A program made the position numbers and the translations under genes. A DNA stretch of 64,000 nucleotides from Rhodobacter sp. (lineage in GTDB: Bacteria; Pseudomonadota; Alphaproteobacteria; Rhodobacterales; Rhodobacteraceae), in contig JACKKF010000005.1 of the NCBI GenBank assembly GCA_020637555.1, positions 62,001 to 126,000 of the forward strand, given 5' to 3'. Shown here one piece after another: positions 41,385-50,033 of this stretch. The stretch's first letter is position 1. Each line of letters starts with the position of its first letter. Below the pieces are notes generated by a model. The model was not told the DNA's origin, searched no databases, and saw only the letters and a program-made list of their open reading frames with translations.

Positions 41385-42119
41385 TCAATACCCCGTTGCG
41401 TGCCAGACCGATCCAAAGGTGGCCAGGATGATGCGCAGGTCGAAGCCGAATTTCAGCCGCTGGGCATAGCGCAGATCCAGCGTCGCGCGCAGGGCAAAGC
41501 TGTTCTCGTTGCGGGCGGTGACCTGCCACAGGCCAGTGATGCCGGGGCGCAGGCCCAGATACGCGGCGGGATGCGCATAGAGCGGCAGCTGTTCGGGCAG
41601 CATCGGGCGCGGTCCTACCAGGCTCATGTCTCCGATCAGCACGTTCAGCACTTGCGGCAGTTCATCCAGCGAGGTCTTGCGCAGCAGGCGCCCCAGCGGC
41701 GTGATGCGGGGGTCGCGCTTCAGCTTTTGCGTCAGGTCCCATTCGCGCCGCAGCTCGGGGTCGGCATCCAGGCAGGCGGCCAGCTTGCCATCGGCGTCGC
41801 GCACCATGGTGCGCAGTTTGAACATGCGAAACCGGCGGCCGTTCAGGCCCAGGCGTTCCTGCGTGTAAAAGGGATTGCCGCTTTCGATCCACAGCGCCAC
41901 CGCCAGCAGCAGCAGGACGGGCGCGGCCAGAAAGGCGGCGAGCGAACCCAGCACCAGGTCCAGCGACCGCTTTCCGAACCGCGCATAGGCCCCGGCCAGA
42001 GCCGGCAGCGGGACGGCGGCCAGCCCTGTTTCCGCCCAGGTCTGAGCCGAGGTCGGGACAGGCAGCGGGCCGAGAACAACCCCGGTCGGATCGGGGAGCG
42101 CGCGATAATGCAGGGTCAT
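41385..42119 (-). CDS. exopolysaccharide sugar transferase (undecaprenyl-phosphate glycosyl-1-phosphate transferase)
   Basis: 244 residues. One membrane segment (LDLVLGSLAAFLAAPVLLLL) after KRSLDLV, then the bacterial sugar transferase core: QERLGLNGRRFRMFKLRTMV, LLRKTSLDELPQVLNVLIGD, MSLVGPRPMLPEQ, and RPGITGLWQVTARNE. It starts polysaccharide repeat assembly by moving a sugar phosphate onto undecaprenyl phosphate. It diverges from the ATPase gene at 42597, with a long regulatory region between them. Confidence 0.92.
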   Translation of the reverse strand: MTLHYRALPDPTGVVLGPLPVPTSAQTWAETGLAAVPLPALAGAYARFGKRSLDLVLGSLAAFLAAPVLLLLAVALWIESGNPFYTQERLGLNGRRFRMFKLRTMVRDADGKLAACLDADPELRREWDLTQKLKRDPRITPLGRLLRKTSLDELPQVLNVLIGDMSLVGPRPMLPEQLPLYAHPAAYLGLRPGITGLWQVTARNENSFALRATLDLRYAQRLKFGFDLRIILATFGSVWHATGY

Positions 42120-42596
42120 GGCAGCACCCAGGCAGTTACGGGGATCGGCTGGCGCCCCCCCAGGCGACGAACCGACTGACTTTCAACACGGTTTAGCCTC
42201 TTTTCGGCCTTGGAAGAACCAGATTGAGGCAAGATTGCCGCAAAGTGGCCATAAACACTCTGTTTCCGAATTGGAACCATGCAGGATCTGTGCGTATCGC
42301 ATCGCGCTGCGCAATCAACGGTGAAAAACAGACCGATCGTTCCCGTTTTGCGAACGACCCTGGCCACCGCGTCTGTCGGTGATACCGAACGGAAACACGT
42401 TTCGGGGCATTTTTTGCCGACTTTTCGCCCTTGGGTAGAATTTTCGGCGAATCATCGCGACGACCGCGTGCGAAAAACCGCCCAGAATCCGCCGCGAGAA
42501 TTTGGTATTGTTGTCAAAGTTGCCCTATATCACCCTGCAGAGAACGCCCCCGTCCCCTCGCCGGGATCGAGGGGCGCGCGACCAACCGGATCGGGC
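42120..42596. promoter_or_regulatory. long divergent regulatory region between exopolysaccharide genes
   Basis: 477 bases without a credible gene. It contains GTTTCCGAATTGGAAC (42262-42277) and CGGAAACACGTTTCGG (about 42390-42405), inverted-repeat sites that share the TTCCGAA-N2-GGAA core with the region before the RTX-Hint gene at 52278. TTGGTA, 18 bases and TATATC near 42502-42532 could be a promoter for the right-hand gene. Several G- and A-rich tracts occur. It probably integrates regulation of polysaccharide synthesis. Confidence 0.5.
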
Positions 42597-43445
42597 ATGG
42601 CACAGGCACTGAACTATTATCTGGACCATTTCGGGCTGCGCGAACGTCCCTTCGCGCTGGCGCCCGATCCCGAGTTCCTGTTCTGGTCGCCCGAACACCG
42701 CGGCGCCTATGCGATGCTGGATTACGGGCTGGGCACCCGCGCCCCGATCACCCTGCTGACGGGCGAGATCGGCGCGGGCAAGACGACCTTGCTGCATCAC
42801 TTCATCGACACGCTGGATGATGGCGTGACGATCGGGCTGATTTCCAATGCGCGCCCGGGCGTGAACGATGTGTTGCGCCGGGTCTGCGCCGCGCTCGGCC
42901 TCGAGGTTCCGCAAGGGGCCGACAGTGCCGATCTGTTCGCGGTCATCCAGACCTTTCTGCTGGAGGAACACCGCAAGGGCAACCGCGTGCTTCTGGTCAT
43001 CGACGAGGCGCAGAACCTCAACCGGGACGCGCTGGAAGACCTGCGGATGCTGACCAACATCAACGCGGGGCGCGACGAGGTGCTGCAGCTTCTGCTTGTC
43101 GGGCAACCCGAGTTGCGCGCCATGGTCCGGCGCCCGGATCTGATCCAGTTCGCGCAGCGCGTGGCCGCCAGCTATCATTTGCCCAGGCTCGACGCCGGGG
43201 CGACCGGCGGCTACATCGCCTCGCGCATCCGGCAGGCGGGGGGCAATCCCAACATCTTCAGCCGGCAGGCGGCTGAACTGGTGCATCAGGCCACCGAGGG
43301 GGTGCCTCGGCTGATCAACCAGCTCTGCGACCTGGCGCTGACCTATGCCTTTGCCGAGGGCGCGACCATGGTCAAGCGCGACACCGTGGCCAGCGTGCTG
43401 CGCGACGGCGTGTTCTTTGGCGTTTCAGACCCGACCGAGGGCTGA
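42597..43445 (+). CDS. ExeA/GspA-like AAA ATPase of an exopolysaccharide locus
   Basis: 282 residues from ATG 42597 (MAQALNYYLDHFGLRERPFA). Walker A LLTGEIGAGKTTLLHHF, Walker B RVLLVIDEAQNLNRDALEDL, sensor-like LLLVGQPELRAMVRR and C-terminal RLINQLCDLALTYAF match the secretion/polysaccharide ATPase group related to ExeA. In polysaccharide loci these ATPases partner with Wzc-like proteins. It diverges from the sugar transferase gene and ends 81 bases before aspS. Confidence 0.85.
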   Translation: MAQALNYYLDHFGLRERPFALAPDPEFLFWSPEHRGAYAMLDYGLGTRAPITLLTGEIGAGKTTLLHHFIDTLDDGVTIGLISNARPGVNDVLRRVCAALGLEVPQGADSADLFAVIQTFLLEEHRKGNRVLLVIDEAQNLNRDALEDLRMLTNINAGRDEVLQLLLVGQPELRAMVRRPDLIQFAQRVAASYHLPRLDAGATGGYIASRIRQAGGNPNIFSRQAAELVHQATEGVPRLINQLCDLALTYAFAEGATMVKRDTVASVLRDGVFFGVSDPTEG

Positions 43446-43526
43446 GCAGGGGGCGCCGGGCTTGACTTCGGCCCGCCGACGCTGTGTATCCGGGCAGTCC
43501 AACCGTCCCTGTCCCGGAGTCCCGTG

Positions 43527-45306
43527 ATGCACGCCTATCGCAGCCACACCTGCGCCGATCTCAACACCGCGCATGTCGGCGATACCGTCCGCCTGGCGGG
43601 CTGGGTCCATCGCGTGCGCGATCACGGCGGGGTCCTGTTCATCGACCTGCGCGACCATTACGGCGTCACGCAGGTGCTGGCCGACAGCGACAGCCCGGCC
43701 TTCAAGGCGCTGGAAAAGGTCCGCGCGGAATGGGTCATCTCGATCGACGGCACGGTCAAGGCGCGCGATGCCGCGCTGGTGAACGCCAAGATCCCCACCG
43801 GCGCGATCGAGGTCTATGTGCGTGAGCTGCGCGTGCTGGGCGAGGCGGGCGAATTGCCGCTGCCGGTGTTCGGCGAGCCCGACTATCCCGAGGAAACGCG
43901 CCTGACCTATCGCTTCCTCGATTTGCGCCGCGATACGCTGCACCAGAACATGATGCTGCGCTCGAACGTGGTGCGCAGCTTGCGCAACCGGATGTGGAAC
44001 GCGGGGTTCAACGAATTCCAGACGCCGATCATCACTGCCAGCAGCCCTGAGGGCGCGCGGGACTTCCTGGTGCCCTCGCGCCTGCATCCGGGCAAGTTCT
44101 ACGCCCTGCCGCAGGCCCCCCAGCAGTTCAAGCAGTTGATCATGGTGGCGGGCTTCGACCGCTATTTCCAGATCGCGCCCTGCTTCCGCGACGAGGACCC
44201 GCGCGCCGACCGCTCGCCGACGGACTTCTACCAGCTCGACGTGGAGATGAGCTTTGTCGAGCAGGAGGATGTCTTTGCCGCCGTGCAACCCGTCATCCAG
44301 GGCGTGTTCGAGGAATTCGGCGGTGGTCGCCGCGTGGATCCGGACTGGCCGCTGATCGCCTATCGCGATTCGATGCTGTGGTATGGCAGCGACAAGCCCG
44401 ACCTGCGCAACCCGATCCGGATGCAGGTGGTGAGCGAGCATTTCAAGGGCTCGGGCTTTGCGATCTTTGCGAAATTGCTGGAGAACGAGGGCACCGAGAT
44501 CCGCGCGATCCCGGCCCCCACCGGCGGCAGCCGCAAGTTCTGCGACCGGATGAATGCCTTCGCGCAATCGCAGGGCCTGCCGGGGATGGGCTATATCTTC
44601 TGGCGCAAGGGCGACGATGGCACGATGGAGGCCGCCGGCCCGCTGGCCAAGAACATCGGGCCCGAACGGACCGAGGCGATCCGCGTGCAACTGGATCTGG
44701 GCGAGGGCGACGCGGCCTTCTTCCTGGGGGGCAAGCCCGAGCAGTTCGAAGCCGTGGCGGGGCGCGCGCGCAACGAGATCGGCCGCGAGCTGGGCCTGAC
44801 CGAGGACGGTGTGTTCAAGTTCGCCTGGATCGTCGATTTCCCGATGTATGAAAAAGACCCGGAAACCGGCAAGATCGACTTTTCGCACAACCCGTTCTCG
44901 ATGCCGCAGGGGGGGATGGAGGCGCTGCAAGGCGATCCGCTGGGCGTGCTGGGCTATCAGTATGACCTGGCCTGCAACGGCTATGAGCTGGTCTCGGGCG
45001 CGATCCGCAACCACAAGCCCGAGATCATGTTCAAGGCGTTCGAACTGGCGGGCTATCCGGCCAGCGAGGTCGAGAAGCGGTTCGGTGGCATGGTCAAGGC
45101 GTTCCAGTACGGCGCGCCCCCCACGGCGGCTGCGCGGCGGGGATCGACCGCATCGTGATGTTGCTGGCGGACACGGCGAACATCCGCGAGGTCATCATGT
45201 TCCTGATGAACCAGCGCGCCGAGGATCTGATGATGGGTGCGCCTTCGAGCCCACGAACGAGCAGTTGCGCGAGCTGCGCCTGCGGGTGCTGCCGGCCGAG
45301 AAATAA
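43527..45306 (+). CDS. aspS: aspartyl-tRNA synthetase (3' part broken by two single-base deletions)
   Basis: Charges tRNA-Asp. ATG 43527 is chosen over GTG 43524 for better spacing to GGAG. The OB-fold anticodon domain (VHRVRDHGGVLFIDLRDHYG), motif 2 region (FRDEDPRADRSPTDFYQLD) and the bacterial GAD insert are intact. Near the end two bases are missing: one C in the C-run at 45117-45122 and one G at about 45247. Restoring them gives [20 protein letters not shown] (motif 3) and the normal end EPTNEQLRELRLRVLPAEK, for 593 residues. As written the frame ends at 45158, inside motif 3, which would kill an essential enzyme. So sequence error is likely. Confidence 0.94.
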
Positions 45307-45311
45307 GGGAG

Positions 45312-45400
45312 GCGGCGGGGGCTGCCGCCCCGCACCCCTGCTTCAAGGGGGGCACGCCCCCTTGAAAATCCCCGTGCGTATTTTGGACAAGATGATCGGG
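45312..45400 (+). repeat. intergenic repeat copy B (terminator-like), after aspS
   Basis: Begins right after the aspS stop: GGCGGGGGCTGCCGCCCCGC hairpin, then TTCAAGGGGG/CCCCCTTGAA (45342-45366), AAAATCCCCGTGCGTATTTT and ACAAGATGAT. It matches copy A at 33694-33800, which lies after another gene's stop in the same relative orientation. It probably terminates aspS transcription. Confidence 0.75.
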
Positions 45401-45458
45401 GCTTGTGCTGTCGCGTGCGATCGTGTGTGCTGCGCGCGGCCGGCGAGGGGGAGGGAGC

Positions 45459-46160
45459 ATGTCTGATCTGAGCCACTGGATTGCACCGCAGCTTCCGCCG
45501 CGCAGCGTGATCGCCGGGCGGTATGTCACGCTGGAACCCTTGTCGCGCGATCATGCCGAGGGGCTGTTCGCGGCGTTTCGCGAGGATTCCGAGGGGGCCA
45601 TGTGGCGCTGGCTGCCTGTCGGGCCGCATGGGGACCTGGCGGCCTATCTGGGATGGCTGGACGGTGCGCGGCTGGGCTGGGATCCGCTGCATTATGCGGT
45701 GCGGATGCAGGACGGGCGGCTGGGTGGCACCTTGAGCCTGATGCGGATCGATCCGCGCGCGGGATCGGCGGAAACGGGCTGGCTGACCTTTGCGCCGCGC
45801 CTGCAGCGCACGCGCGAGGCGACGGAGGCCGTCTATCGGCTGATGGAATGGTGTTTCGACGCGGGCTATCGTCGGTTCGAATGGAAATGCGACGCTGCGA
45901 ATCTGCCGTCCCGCCGTGCCGCGCAGCGGTTCGGCCTGAGCTATGAGGGGATTTTCCGGCAGGCGGGCGTGGTGAAGGGGCGCAACCGCGATACCGCCTG
46001 GTTCGCCGCCATCGACCGCGAGTGGCCGGCGCTGAAGGCTGCCTTCGAAACCTGGCTGGACCCGGCGAATTTTGACGCCGACGGCCGCCAGCGGCACAGT
46101 TTGACCGGCCTGACCAACGGCATTCTGGCGGCGCGCGATCCCGGGCTTCAGGCGCGCTGA
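45459..46160 (+). CDS. GNAT family N-acetyltransferase (RimJ/RimL-like)
   Basis: 233 residues from ATG 45459 right after GGAGGGAGC. Fold markers: YVTLEPLSRDHAEGLFAAF, LGGTLSLMRIDPRAGSAETG, WLTFAPRLQRTREATEAVYR (acetyl-CoA loop region), MEWCFDAGYRRFEWKCDAAN, SRRAAQRFGLSYEGIFRQAG. It resembles ribosomal-protein or other small-molecule acetyltransferases of the RimJ group. Its stop overlaps the convergent dsbB stop by 13 bases. Confidence 0.88.
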   Translation: MSDLSHWIAPQLPPRSVIAGRYVTLEPLSRDHAEGLFAAFREDSEGAMWRWLPVGPHGDLAAYLGWLDGARLGWDPLHYAVRMQDGRLGGTLSLMRIDPRAGSAETGWLTFAPRLQRTREATEAVYRLMEWCFDAGYRRFEWKCDAANLPSRRAAQRFGLSYEGIFRQAGVVKGRNRDTAWFAAIDREWPALKAAFETWLDPANFDADGRQRHSLTGLTNGILAARDPGLQAR

Positions 46161-46612
46161 CGCATCGCCAGCAGCCAGAGTCCCGCCAGGCCGAGCGACA
46201 GGATCGCGTTCCAGCTGGCCATCGACAGGCCGAACATCTCCCATGCGACATCGGTGCAGCGCACGACCGGGGCCGCCAGGATCTGGTCCAGCAATTGCTG
46301 GGGCGACAGCTGGGTGATGTCTCCGCTGCCCGAGCAGGTCGTCGGGCCTTGCCACCAGCCGCGCTCGACCCCGGTATGATAGACCCCGAGGCCGCTGGCG
46401 GTCGCCGCCGCAAGCGCGCCGAGACCCATGATCCAGACCGCCGGGAAGAACCAGACGATCACGCCCAGGATGAAGGCGACCAGATGGGGCCAGCGCTGCA
46501 GGATGCACAATTCGCACGGCGCGAGGCCGACGACATACTGGAAGAACAGCGCCCCGGCGAGCAGTGCCGCCGAACCGAGGCCGGCCAGGGAGGCCAGGGA
46601 CCAATCTCTCAC
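46148..46612 (-). CDS. dsbB: disulfide bond formation protein DsbB
   Basis: 154 residues, four helices. The two redox Cys pairs are present: Cys33-x2-Cys36 in LAPCELCILQRWP and Cys93/Cys119 in PTTCSGSG and VVRCTD. DsbB oxidises DsbA and passes electrons to quinone. It overlaps the DedA-type gene start by four bases, so translation is coupled. Confidence 0.93.
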   Translation of the reverse strand: MRDWSLASLAGLGSAALLAGALFFQYVVGLAPCELCILQRWPHLVAFILGVIVWFFPAVWIMGLGALAAATASGLGVYHTGVERGWWQGPTTCSGSGDITQLSPQQLLDQILAAPVVRCTDVAWEMFGLSMASWNAILSLGLAGLWLLAMRQRA

Positions 46613-47187
46613 AGGAACCTCACTGCCAGGAAACCGCCCAGCAATAGAACGACGAACAGCACCGTCAGCAACCCCAGATACCGTTCGATGAAATCACGAA
46701 TGGGTGCGCCAAAGGCATAGAGCAGGCCGGCCACCAGGAAGAAGCGTCCGGCACGCGCGAGCACGCTGGCGATCACGAAGACTGGAAGCGACAGCTGCGT
46801 GGCGCCCGACAGGATGGTGATCACCTTGAACGGGAAGGGGGTCAGACCCGCGACCAGCACCATCCAGGCGCCCCAATCGTTGTAGCGTTGGGCGAATTCG
46901 TCGAAATAGGCGCCTTTTCCGTAGAATTCCAGCACCGGGCGGCCGACGCTTTCGAACAGGCCCCAGCCGATCGCATAGCCCAGAAGCCCCCCGAGGACCG
47001 AGGCGATGGTGGCCACCGCCGCGATATGGAAGGCGCGTTTCGGTGCGGCGATGATCATCGGGATCATCAGCACGTCCGGCGGAATGGGAAAGACCGACGC
47101 CTCGACAAAGGCGACCACGGCAAGCGCCCACATCGCCCGCGGATGGGCGGCCAGCGACAGGGTCCAGTCGTAGAGTTTGCGCAGCAT
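46609..47187 (-). CDS. DedA/YqaA-like membrane protein
   Basis: 192 residues with several helices: MWALAVVAFVEASVFPIPPD with the conserved VFPIPPDVLMIPM, then VLGGLLGYAIGWGLF and GLTPFPFKVITILSGATQL. DedA-family proteins take part in lipid carrier or envelope homeostasis; YqaA members are less studied. Cotranslation with dsbB is indicated by the ATGA overlap. Confidence 0.85.
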   Translation of the reverse strand: MLRKLYDWTLSLAAHPRAMWALAVVAFVEASVFPIPPDVLMIPMIIAAPKRAFHIAAVATIASVLGGLLGYAIGWGLFESVGRPVLEFYGKGAYFDEFAQRYNDWGAWMVLVAGLTPFPFKVITILSGATQLSLPVFVIASVLARAGRFFLVAGLLYAFGAPIRDFIERYLGLLTVLFVVLLLGGFLAVRFL

Positions 47188-47293
47188 GGCGGCTCCCTCG
47201 GGGTGTGGTGCCCGATTGCCTCAGCCGGATTGGCGCGTCAAGGCCAAGCCCCGTTGACCGCGCGCTCAGGGCAGGATAATTCGGGCGCAGGTG

Positions 47294-47379
47294 GCCCGAG
47301 TGGCGGAACGGTAGACGCAGGGGATTCAAAATCCTCCGCCCTGACGGGTGTGCGAGTTCGAATCTCGCCTCGGGCACCA
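47294..47379 (+). tRNA. tRNA-Leu (anticodon CAA)
   Basis: Acceptor stem GCCCGAG/CTCGGGC with encoded CCA, anticodon stem GGGGA/TCCTC with loop TTCAAAA (anticodon CAA), class II variable arm and T-arm GAGTTCGAATCTC. 86 bases. Confidence 0.97.
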
Positions 47380-47388
47380 CTCTCTTTC

Positions 47389-47494
47389 CCCGTTTCAGAA
47401 TGAAAACGATAGCTGAGGCTGGCGGTCTGGCTTCATTCCTCGAAATCCTCAGCGACTGCTAACCCTAATGCTCACCCTCAGACTCTGAAACGGG
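47389..47494. repeat. long-range inverted repeat after tRNA-Leu(CAA)
   Basis: CCCGTTTCAGA (47389-47399) and TCTGAAACGGG (47484-47494) are perfect 11-bp inverted copies 84 bases apart in a comparatively AT-rich pocket. It could be a terminator/RNA, a small element end-pair or a relic of a past integration at the tRNA 3' end. The rest of the gap to dinB shows nothing recognisable. Confidence 0.4.
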
Positions 47495-47665
47495 CACTTG
47501 CCCCGACCGGTCCCCCATCCTGATGGCGTCCCGGCCCGACCCGTGCGGCGGGTTTGCGTTGATCCCGCTGACCGGGGTGCCGAGGTGCGGTTGACCCGTC
47601 AAATTCCCCGTTTGTTCTTTTCTCGGCGGCGCCGTCGCGCTAGACTGGGATGCCGAGCGGGGGCC

Positions 47666-48769
47666 ATGGGAATGGACAGCAGCGACGAGGAGGTATTCCG
47701 CCGCAAGATCATCCATGTCGACATGGATGCGTTCTACGCGTCGGTCGAACAGCGCGACGACCCGACCTTGCGCGGCCGTCCCGTGGCGGTCGGCGGGGCG
47801 GGGCCGCGCGGTGTGGTCGCGGCGGCCAGCTACGAGGCCCGCGCCTTTGGCGTGCGTTCGGCCATGCCCTCGGTCACGGCACGGCGCAAATGTCCCGACC
47901 TGGTTTTCGTGCCGCCCCGGTTCGATGTCTACCGTGCGGTCTCGGCGCAGATTCACGCGATCTTTGCCGAGCATACCGACCTGATCGAACCCTTGTCGCT
48001 GGATGAGGCCTATCTCGACGTGACCGAGAACAAGCATGGCATGGCCTCGGCGACGGAACTGGCGCAGGTGATCCGTGCACGAATCAGGGCGGTAACCGGG
48101 CTGAATGCCTCGGCCGGGATCTCGTATTGCAAGTTCCTGGCGAAACTGGCGTCCGACCTGAACAAGCCGAACGGCCAGGCGGTCATCACACCGCGACGCG
48201 GTGCGGATTTCATCGCGGCGCTGCCGGTGGCCCGGTTTCACGGTGTCGGCCCTGCGACCGCCGCGCGGATGGAACGTCTGGGCCTGCATACGGGGGCCGA
48301 TCTGCGGGCGCAGACGCCAGAGTTCCTGACCGCGCATTTCGGCAAGGCGGGGCGCTGGTATCACCGGATCGCGCGCGGCATCGACACCCGGCCGGTGCAG
48401 CCCCACCGAGAACGCAAGTCGCTGGGATCGGAGGATACCTTTCTTGAGGATATCCACGATCTTGCCCGTGCCAGAGCCGAGATCGCCACCCTGGCGACCA
48501 AGGTCTGGGCGCTGTCCACACGCAAGTCGCTGAAGGCCCGCACCGTGGTGCTGAAGGTGAAATACGCGGATTTCCAGCAGATCACCCGCAGCCGCACCCT
48601 GTCCGTGCCGCTGGGCAGCGAGGGCGAGTTTCTGGCGCTGGCGCAGGCCTTGCTGGAGCCCTTGTTTCCGACGCCCAGGGGAATCCGCCTGTTGGGTGTG
48701 ACGCTGGCCACCCTGTCCGGCGATGCGGCCGAGGGGGACGCGCAGGCCCGCCAGTTAAGCCTGTGGTAG
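47666..48769 (+). CDS. dinB: DNA polymerase IV (DinB, Y family)
   Basis: 367 residues from ATG 47666 (MGMDSSDEEVFRRKIIHVDM). Catalytic acids in HVDMDAFYASVEQRD and EPLSLDEAYLDVTEN, plus ASAGISYCKFLAKLASDLNK, little-finger domain and a C-terminal sequence ending ARQLSLW, which fits the beta-clamp binding motif QLSLW. It carries out error-prone translesion synthesis. No clear LexA box is visible in its upstream gap. Its end overlaps the LysR gene end by 15 bases. Confidence 0.95.
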   Translation: MGMDSSDEEVFRRKIIHVDMDAFYASVEQRDDPTLRGRPVAVGGAGPRGVVAAASYEARAFGVRSAMPSVTARRKCPDLVFVPPRFDVYRAVSAQIHAIFAEHTDLIEPLSLDEAYLDVTENKHGMASATELAQVIRARIRAVTGLNASAGISYCKFLAKLASDLNKPNGQAVITPRRGADFIAALPVARFHGVGPATAARMERLGLHTGADLRAQTPEFLTAHFGKAGRWYHRIARGIDTRPVQPHRERKSLGSEDTFLEDIHDLARARAEIATLATKVWALSTRKSLKARTVVLKVKYADFQQITRSRTLSVPLGSEGEFLALAQALLEPLFPTPRGIRLLGVTLATLSGDAAEGDAQARQLSLW

Positions 48770-49936
48770 CCGCGCCTTGAGCGCCGCCAGAAAGGCTGCG
48801 ACCGCGGCCGACGGGGGCGCATCGCCCAGACGGGTTGCGCCGATCAGCACGGCGGCATCGGGCAGATCGAACGCCACCGCGCGCAGATCGGGGCGCAGGC
48901 GCTCAAGACGGTCGCGCGAATAGGACAGCAAGGCCAGGGAATCACTGTCCACGATCATCTGCTCGGCATCGGAAAAAGACCATATCTCATAGCTTTGCGC
49001 GGGAGGGACCGCCCCCATGCGACGAAACACCGTGTCAAAGTAGCGACGCACCGGTGTGCCGTGCGGGGCGACCACCCAGCGTTGGCGCGCCAGGGTGTCG
49101 ATGGTCACGGGGGCGGCATGGATCGGGTGGTCGCAGCGGGCGATCAGCGTGTAGCGTTCGGTTCCCAGCGGTGTCTCGACAAAGCCCGGCACGGGCGCGG
49201 GCTGGCGCAACAGGCCCAGGATCAGGTCGATTTCGCGCCGGCGCAGGGCCTCGGTCAAGGCGGTGTAATTGCCGGGCACGCCGATCAGGCGCAGGTTCGG
49301 GTGCTGCCGCGTCAGGGCCCCAAAGGCGGCCATGACCGCCGGCTGGGCCGAAAACGGCATCATGCCGACCGCCACCCGGCCCGTCACGCCGCTTGCGGCA
49401 TCCGTCAACAGGGCGGGCAGGGCGGTCAGTTCGGCCTCGATCCGGGACCACAGCGCGGCCAGGGCGCGGGCGGCGGGACGCGCGTCCAGACCGGCGCTGT
49501 GCCTGTCGAACAACGGGCACGGCACAAATCCCGCCAGTTCACGCAGCGCCTGGCTGACGGCGGGCTGGCGCACCCCCAGGAGGCCGGCCGCGCCCGTGGC
49601 GCTGCCGCATTCGACCACCGCGGCCAGGGCGCGCAGGTGCCGCCAGCGCACATAGCTGGTCAGGCGGGGGTGGCGGGCGCCCATGTCCTCGTGTTCGACG
49701 CGCTCGATGTCGGTCAGGATGCGCTGACACTGGCCGACCACGATGTCGCCCTGGGCGGTGGGCTCGCTGCCGGTCCAGCCGCGTTGGAACAAGGTCGCGC
49801 CCAGCCGCGATTCCGTCGCCGCCAGGGTCCGCGACAGGGCCGAGGGGCTGACGCCCAGGGCCTCGGCCGCGGCGCTGACGCGGCGGTGTTCGGCAAGCGC
49901 ACGGATGGCGCGGGTTTCGCGGGCGGACAGGGGCAT
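48755..49936 (-). CDS. LysR-type regulator with two N-terminal helix-turn-helix domains
   Basis: 393 residues, longer than the usual 300 because of a second DNA-binding head. HTH one: RRVSAAAEALGVSPSALSRT (18-37). HTH two: GSATGAAGLLGVRQPAVSQA (111-130). Each is followed by a LysR-like wing (LGATLFQRG; PCPLFDRHSAG). The ligand domain follows from about 160 (GRVAVGMMPFSAQPAVMAAF, VVAPHGTPVRRYF). It diverges from the LigM-like demethylase gene and probably controls it. Tandem-HTH LysR forms are known but uncommon. Confidence 0.88.
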   Translation of the reverse strand: MPLSARETRAIRALAEHRRVSAAAEALGVSPSALSRTLAATESRLGATLFQRGWTGSEPTAQGDIVVGQCQRILTDIERVEHEDMGARHPRLTSYVRWRHLRALAAVVECGSATGAAGLLGVRQPAVSQALRELAGFVPCPLFDRHSAGLDARPAARALAALWSRIEAELTALPALLTDAASGVTGRVAVGMMPFSAQPAVMAAFGALTRQHPNLRLIGVPGNYTALTEALRRREIDLILGLLRQPAPVPGFVETPLGTERYTLIARCDHPIHAAPVTIDTLARQRWVVAPHGTPVRRYFDTVFRRMGAVPPAQSYEIWSFSDAEQMIVDSDSLALLSYSRDRLERLRPDLRAVAFDLPDAAVLIGATRLGDAPPSAAVAAFLAALKARLPQA

Positions 49937-50033
49937 TGCGTGATATAAGCAAAAGTCGCCCTGCTATTCAATCTTGGCATAAGACAGGCACGGCCCGATC
50001 TGTCAGCCTGCGCCCCAGAATGGAGGAGCCCAC

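Noticed and set aside
40609..41529. 306-codon minus-strand frame overlapping the rhomboid gene
   Set aside because: Wrong frame for the rhomboid motifs; composition is that of a GC shadow.
45155..45466. Separate 103-codon gene after aspS
   Set aside because: It begins inside the aspS 3' end (MMLLADTANIREVIMF); the second missing base at 45247 then takes it out of the aspS frame and into the downstream repeat.
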